NCBI GenBank assembly: GCA_020638735.1
Contig: JACKHZ010000008.1
Location: 496,001 to 560,000, forward strand
Direction of reading: 5' to 3'
DNA from: Planctomycetota bacterium
GTDB taxonomy: Bacteria > Planctomycetota > UBA1135 > UBA2386
Length of the DNA: 64,000 bases
Numbering within the stretch: the stretch's first letter is position 1; each line of letters opens with the position of its first letter. Below, in pieces: positions 60,199-64,000 of this stretch. A program made the position numbers and the translations under genes. The notes below the pieces were generated by a model. The model searched no databases, had not been told where the DNA came from, and saw only the letters and a program-made list of their open reading frames with translations.

Positions 60199-61479
60199 TC
60201 AGCGGGATGCGGCGCGAGAGAACCGCGCCAGCAGCACCGCGAGCACCAGCGTACCGAGACCGAGCAGGCACTCACGCGGTTCGGCCCAGACCTTGGCCAG
60301 CGCGAACCACAGCACGGCCGCGATGAACAGCAGCGGCGCCACCGGCCAACCGCGGCACGGCACTGCGGCGGCACCTTCGCGAAGGCGCAGCCGCACCAGG
60401 CCGACCACCGCGGTCGCCGCCGACAGACTCAGCGTCCAGCCGATGTAGGTCATCAGGTCCTGCAGACCTGCCGCCCACAAGAACGCCAGCGCCAGCACTG
60501 CCTGCAGCACGATCGCCGCGCGCGGCGGTGCGGCACCGTCAGCGCGCAGCACCTCGGGCAGCTCCCCCGCCTCGGCCATGCGTGCGTAGACGCGCGGCCC
60601 GGCCATCGTCATGCCGGTGATCGAGGTCAGCAGCGCCACCACCACCACGGCGGTGACGAGCACTTCGCCCGGCCGGCCGAGCAACGCCGCCGCGGCGATC
60701 GCCGCGACCTCCGGCTTGCCGGCCAGCGCCGACGCATCGACCGACCACAAGAACACCGCGTTGAGCAGCAGGTAGAGCGCCGTCACGATCCCGCAGCCGA
60801 GCAGCATCGCGCGCGGCACGTTGCGCACCGGCTCGACGACCTCGCCGGCGACGTAGGCGGCGGCGTTCCAACCGGAGTAGGCGAGATAGATCCACGGCAT
60901 CGAGGCGGCGAAGCCGCGCCACGGCGCTTCGACCGCTGCGCCGCCGTCGGTCGCCGGCGCGCCGAACAGCCGCAACGCCATCACCAGGAAGCCGCCGATC
61001 AGCAGCAGCTTGGCCAACACCACGAAGTCCAGCAGCCGGGCGCCGACCTGCACGCGCCCCATGTGCATCGCCGCCGCCAGCAGCACCGCGAGGGTGCCGA
61101 TCCACGGCTGCGCGGGCGGCTCGACGTCGAGCAGGCGCGCGCCGTAGACCTCGAGCAACGCCGCAGCCGCGGCGATCGGCGCGCTGAAGCCAGCGAACAT
61201 CGACACCAGCCCCGCCGCGGTGCCGGCCAACGGATGCAGCGTGCGGCGCAGGTACTCGTATTCCCCGCCGGAGTGCGGCAAGCGCAGCGCCAGCGCGCCG
61301 TAGCTCAGAGCGCCGCACAGCGACAGCACGCCGCCGATCAGCCACGCTGTCAACACCAGCCAGCGGTCGCCCAGGTCGCCGATCGCGAAGCCCGAGGTCG
61401 TGAACACGCCGACCCCGATCATGTTGGCGACCACCAGCGCCGTCGCGCTGCGCAGGCGGATCGCGCCGCCGGCGGTCAC
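60199..61479 (-). CDS. APC-superfamily amino acid/polyamine permease
   Basis: 426 residues with 11-12 transmembrane helices. The first helix carries ALVVANMIGVGVFTTSGFAIGDLGD, the substrate-binding unwound segment of the APC fold. YLRRTLHPLAGTAAGLVSMF and VAGEVVEPVRNVPRAMLLGCGIVTALYLLLNAVFL are further family landmarks. It would import an amino acid or related amine. The GTG start overlaps the stop of the upstream methyltransferase gene (GTGA), an unusual coupling. It converges with the TauE/SafE gene with one base between stops. Confidence 0.9.
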   Translation of the reverse strand: MTAGGAIRLRSATALVVANMIGVGVFTTSGFAIGDLGDRWLVLTAWLIGGVLSLCGALSYGALALRLPHSGGEYEYLRRTLHPLAGTAAGLVSMFAGFSAPIAAAAALLEVYGARLLDVEPPAQPWIGTLAVLLAAAMHMGRVQVGARLLDFVVLAKLLLIGGFLVMALRLFGAPATDGGAAVEAPWRGFAASMPWIYLAYSGWNAAAYVAGEVVEPVRNVPRAMLLGCGIVTALYLLLNAVFLWSVDASALAGKPEVAAIAAAALLGRPGEVLVTAVVVVALLTSITGMTMAGPRVYARMAEAGELPEVLRADGAAPPRAAIVLQAVLALAFLWAAGLQDLMTYIGWTLSLSAATAVVGLVRLRLREGAAAVPCRGWPVAPLLFIAAVLWFALAKVWAEPRECLLGLGTLVLAVLLARFSRAASR

Positions 61480-62204
61480 GACCTGCGGAACCGCAGCACG
61501 TAGTTCTCGCTCAGGAACGGCGTCACCTCGCGCCGCACGAACTCGAAGCCCGCGGCCTCGACCTCCTGCTTGACCACCGCTTCGCCGGCGCGCACGTGAC
61601 CGAGGATCCACTCGCGGCTGACGCCGGGCTCGCGGATGAAGTCGAGGATCACCAGCTCGCCGCCGGGGCGCAGCGCGTCGTGGATCGACTGCAGCGTCGC
61701 GTGCGGATACTCGAAGTGGTGGTAGGTGTCGCAGACGAACACGCGATCGACCGACGCCGCCGGCAGCTCGGCGCTGCGCTCGGTGCACAGCTGCGCGGTG
61801 ACCTGCGGCAGGTGCTTCTGCGCGGCGGCGTCGCGGATGTGCTCGACGAACTTCGGCGCGATGTCGACCGCGTAGACGCGGCCCTGGGCGCCGACCTTGG
61901 CCGCGAACATCATCGTGTAGAGGCCGGTGCCGGCGCCGACGTCGGCGATCGCCATGCCCGGCTCGAGCCCGACCAGCGCGGCGACGCGGGCGCGCTGTGC
62001 GAACACCTCGCGGCTCTCACCTTCGAAGCGCTGCTCGTACTTGGCGACGTCGAGGTCCGGGTCGAGGAAGTCCTTGTTGATGCCCGGCTTGACGCTCTCG
62101 GTCTCGGTCGTGGCGATCGCCGCGTCGGCCTGCGGCGCGGGGGCGCCTTCGCAGCCGAACCAGGTGAGGGCGAGCAGAGCGAACGGCAGGCGACGCAGCG
62201 TCAT
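61476..62204 (-). CDS. Predicted secreted/lipoprotein class I SAM-methyltransferase
   Basis: 242 residues. A signal-like N-terminus (MTLRRLPFALLALTWFGCEG) ends in a possible lipobox FGC, followed by a Thr/Glu linker. The methyltransferase domain has GMAIADVGAGTGLYTMMFAAKVGAQGRVYAVDI (SAM site), VDRVFVCDTYHHFEYPH and LRPGGELVILDFIREPG. Secreted methyltransferases with this HHFEYP motif occur in several bacterial groups, where the substrate is unknown. It is translationally coupled to an amino-acid permease gene. If exported, the source of SAM is unclear, so the targeting prediction deserves testing. Confidence 0.85.
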   Translation of the reverse strand: MTLRRLPFALLALTWFGCEGAPAPQADAAIATTETESVKPGINKDFLDPDLDVAKYEQRFEGESREVFAQRARVAALVGLEPGMAIADVGAGTGLYTMMFAAKVGAQGRVYAVDIAPKFVEHIRDAAAQKHLPQVTAQLCTERSAELPAASVDRVFVCDTYHHFEYPHATLQSIHDALRPGGELVILDFIREPGVSREWILGHVRAGEAVVKQEVEAAGFEFVRREVTPFLSENYVLRFRRS

Positions 62205-62279
62205 GCGCGGATCATCCGCTCGGGCCCGTGGCACGGGCAACTGCGAACTTCGCGCGGCCAAGCCGCACCGCGCACGAGC

Positions 62280-62405
62280 TCAGCGACGCTGCTCGGCGGG
62301 CAGGTTGTCGACGATCTCGAGCGTCGGCAGCGCCTTCTGCAGCACGGCGAGGCCCTCTTGCGTCGCCGAGGTGTAGGAGATGTCGAGGCGCTGCAGCAAG
62401 CGCAT
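62280..62405 (-). pseudogene. Short leucine-rich-repeat remnant
   Basis: A 41-codon frame from ATG 62405 reads LQRLDISYTSATQEGLAVLQKALPTLEIVDNLP, one LRR unit of the planctomycete LDLSxTxVTDxGLxxLxxALPxxxI type. There is no further repeat or domain upstream because the frame is closed soon after. It looks like the 3' end of a lost LRR gene, though a tiny expressed peptide cannot be excluded. Confidence 0.5.
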
Positions 62406-62490
62406 GCGTTCGCCCTTTCGCCCGGGCGCAGGTCGGACACGGAATCGACCCCGTCACAACAGGCGGCGGTCGAGCCCGTTGTGCTGCGTG

Positions 62491-63747
62491 ATGACGGCTC
62501 CCCGCTTCGCTCTCGCCCTCGCCCTCACCCCCGCGCTGATCGCCTCGCTGCCCGGCCAGTTCGTGCCGCGGCTGCCGCGACTCACCCCCACCCAGCAGCA
62601 GTCCGGCGCGCAGGCCCAGGCCCCCGCCCAGCAGCCCGCCCCCACCGAGCTGCCGGCGTGGATGCAGGCCGGCACGCGGGTGACCTACTACACCGGCAGC
62701 GCGACGCTGCACGGCGTGCGCACGCAGCTGGTGCCGGGCGACGACGGCAGCTGGGTCGACAGCCAGGGCCGCCGCTACCGCGAACAGGATCTGCCCAACA
62801 GCGCCGGCGCCGGCTACACGCAGTACGAGTTCGCGCAGGTCGCTGCCGATCGCATCGCCGTCAACCAGACGCTCTACATCTTCGCCGACACGGGCATGCG
62901 CAACGTCACGCGCGCCGGCAGCGAAGCGTTCTTCGGGGACCGCAACGGCCTCAGCGACGTCTGGCTGCCGCCGACGAAGCTGCGCGCGCTGCTCGAGCAG
63001 GGCGCGCTCGGCGTGCGCCGCGCACCCTGTCAACTCGACGGTCGCACCTTCGACGCGGTCGTCACCGAGGTGCGCGGCTCGAGCGGCTACACGCGCTACA
63101 CCTACGACCTCGACAGCGGCCTGATGCTGTCGTTCTCGAGCAGTTCGACGGGCGCGTCGGTGGTGACCACCAACGGCGACACCGCGAGCCGCGGCGCCGG
63201 CGCGACGACGATCGCCACTGCGCAGCTGCGCTCGGTGCGCCAGCTGCAGCTGCCGTGGACCGGGCAGCGCGCGCCCCAGTGGCTGCAGCAGGGCCAGCAG
63301 CTGACCTGGACCGGCAGCTACCGCAACAGCATCACCGAAGGCACCCTCGCGCCGTGGCGCATCGACGGCCGGCAGACGATCCGGCAGGCCGTCGACGGCG
63401 GCGGCACCGCGCTGTTCGAGACCTGGCTCGACTACGGCAACGGTCAGGGCCAGCAGGGCCGCTCGCAACGCGCATTCGGTCCCGGCGCGTTCGCCAACTT
63501 CTACCTCGACCCGAGCTCCGTGGGCGGCCTGTCGGCGGGCCAGGTGCTCGACCGCGACCCGGTCACCGGCTGGCAGATCGTGTTCGCCGGCAGCGACGGC
63601 CGCACCGCGACCATCCAGGAGGTCGGCACGCACGACCAGCAGAGCTACGTCTACTCGCTCGAGAACGGCATGCTGCTGCGCACCACGCAGCAGCAGCGGC
63701 AGGGCCCGGCGGTGATCACGATCGACCTGCAGCTCGTGCAGCAGTGA
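62491..63747 (+). CDS. Secreted protein of unknown function
   Basis: 418 residues. A signal peptide (FALALALTPALIASLPGQ) precedes a Gln/Pro/Ala-rich stretch (30-52) and then beta-rich sequence to the end. Distinct pieces are PAWMQAGTRVTYYTGSATLHGV, SSGYTRYTYDLDSGLMLSFSS, RAPQWLQQGQQLTWTGSYRN and QQSYVYSLENGMLLRTTQQQ. The two halves look alike (PAWMQAGTRVTYYTGS versus PQWLQQGQQLTWTGSY), suggesting an internal duplication of a roughly 190-residue domain. No known family. Start ATG at 62491, with a GTG immediately before. Confidence 0.75.
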   Translation: MTAPRFALALALTPALIASLPGQFVPRLPRLTPTQQQSGAQAQAPAQQPAPTELPAWMQAGTRVTYYTGSATLHGVRTQLVPGDDGSWVDSQGRRYREQDLPNSAGAGYTQYEFAQVAADRIAVNQTLYIFADTGMRNVTRAGSEAFFGDRNGLSDVWLPPTKLRALLEQGALGVRRAPCQLDGRTFDAVVTEVRGSSGYTRYTYDLDSGLMLSFSSSSTGASVVTTNGDTASRGAGATTIATAQLRSVRQLQLPWTGQRAPQWLQQGQQLTWTGSYRNSITEGTLAPWRIDGRQTIRQAVDGGGTALFETWLDYGNGQGQQGRSQRAFGPGAFANFYLDPSSVGGLSAGQVLDRDPVTGWQIVFAGSDGRTATIQEVGTHDQQSYVYSLENGMLLRTTQQQRQGPAVITIDLQLVQQ

Positions 63748-63814
63748 CAAGACACGGCCGCCGATGCGCCGACCAGCCCGTTGGCCCGGCCGCGCCGCGC
63801 GTTACCCTGCGCCC

Positions 63815-64000
63815 ATGAGCCGCCACGTCGTCGTCACCGGTGCCAGCTCCGGCATCGGCGCAGCCATCGCCCGTCACTTCGCCCGGAAGGGCGACCGTCT
63901 GTCGCTCGGCGCCCGCCGCACCGAGCGCTTGCCCGAGGTCGCGCCCAGCGCGTTCTGCCACCAGCTCGACGTCTGCGACGCGGCGAGCGTCGAGCGCTTC
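63815..64000 (+). CDS. Short-chain dehydrogenase/reductase, partial (C-terminus outside window)
   Basis: The first 62 codons of an SDR. The NAD(P) motif VVVTGASSGIGAAIARHFARKGD is complete (TGxxxGxG), and LSLGARRTERL supplies the arginines usually linked to NADP preference. The catalytic Tyr/Lys part lies outside the window. Start is an ATG 67 bases after the secreted protein gene. Confidence 0.9.
   Translation, partial: MSRHVVVTGASSGIGAAIARHFARKGDRLSLGARRTERLPEVAPSAFCHQLDVCDAASVERF

Noticed and set aside
1..64000. CRISPR arrays, rRNA and tRNA genes
   Set aside because: No regularly spaced direct repeats and no tRNA- or rRNA-like consensus stretches were noticed on reading; a dedicated search was not possible.

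Overview
This is a very GC-rich (roughly 70% by eye), gene-dense bacterial chromosomal window with about 50 genes. No rRNA, tRNA, CRISPR array or intact transposase was recognised. Several traits suggest a planctomycete-like organism: a secreted DUF1570-type zinc peptidase, secreted proteins with LamG/DUF1080-like domains, EF-hand plus Gly/Pro-rich secreted proteins, an NHLRC2-like thioredoxin/NHL protein, a kinase remnant of the large planctomycete Ser/Thr kinase type, a leucine-rich-repeat remnant, and few Shine-Dalgarno sites. The taxonomic placement is an inference; no marker gene settles it.

Layout. 1-5.4 kb: partial REC-like/PAS regulator, STAS anti-sigma antagonist, a four-repeat SANT/Myb-like protein overlapping the PTS enzyme I gene, and a coiled-coil membrane protein. 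5.4-13.7 kb: hexose mutarotase, biotin carboxylase plus biotin carrier, a Gfo/Idh oxidoreductase, the DUF1570 peptidase, acyl-CoA carboxyltransferase and methylmalonyl-CoA epimerase; together these supply a propionyl-CoA to methylmalonyl-CoA route, without the mutase in this window. 13.7-20.4 kb: Fpg glycosylase, PDZ lipoprotein, MFS transporter, FAD-dependent UGM-like oxidoreductase, a 620-base stretch that looks like a structured RNA, two cupins and a QueD/PTPS-type protein. 20.4-29.1 kb: EF-G, a secreted tandem beta-carbonic anhydrase with a His-rich tail, a solute-binding/LamG fusion and a large secreted protein.

29.3-46.8 kb: GT-C glycosyltransferase, prolyl oligopeptidase fused to a peroxiredoxin, a membrane LamG/SGNH-like protein coupled to a fused 5-formyl-THF cyclo-ligase, NagA-type deacetylase, and a minus-strand block glpD - NHLRC2-like - DUF4956 - VTC polyphosphate-polymerase-like - EF-hand/PEP-binding protein. 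46.8-53.8 kb: methyltransferases, GT4 glycosyltransferase, SGNH hydrolase, ETF-ubiquinone oxidoreductase, DUF2203 and Dabb proteins. 53.8-58.4 kb: PAP2 lipoprotein, small lipoprotein, ParB-like protein, then a decayed zone holding remnants of a Ser/Thr kinase and of two AAA_14-type ATPases around an intact Phd/PIN toxin-antitoxin pair. 58.4-64 kb: malate dehydrogenase, TauE/SafE exporter, APC permease coupled to a secreted methyltransferase, a secreted protein and a partial SDR.

Many neighbours are translationally coupled by ATGA or GTGA overlaps (enzyme I/SANT, biotin carboxylase/BCCP, CWC/mutarotase, LamG-SGNH/cyclo-ligase, glpD/NHLRC2-like, FkbM/GT4, methyltransferase/APC permease), and the epimerase overlaps the carboxyltransferase gene by 8 bases. 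The most unusual items are the 18.46-18.84 kb RNA candidate, the tandem carbonic anhydrase whose second domain has lost a zinc cysteine, the EF-hand/PEP-binding protein with VTC and DUF4956 genes, several multi-domain fusions, and the toxin-antitoxin pair inside a pseudogene zone.
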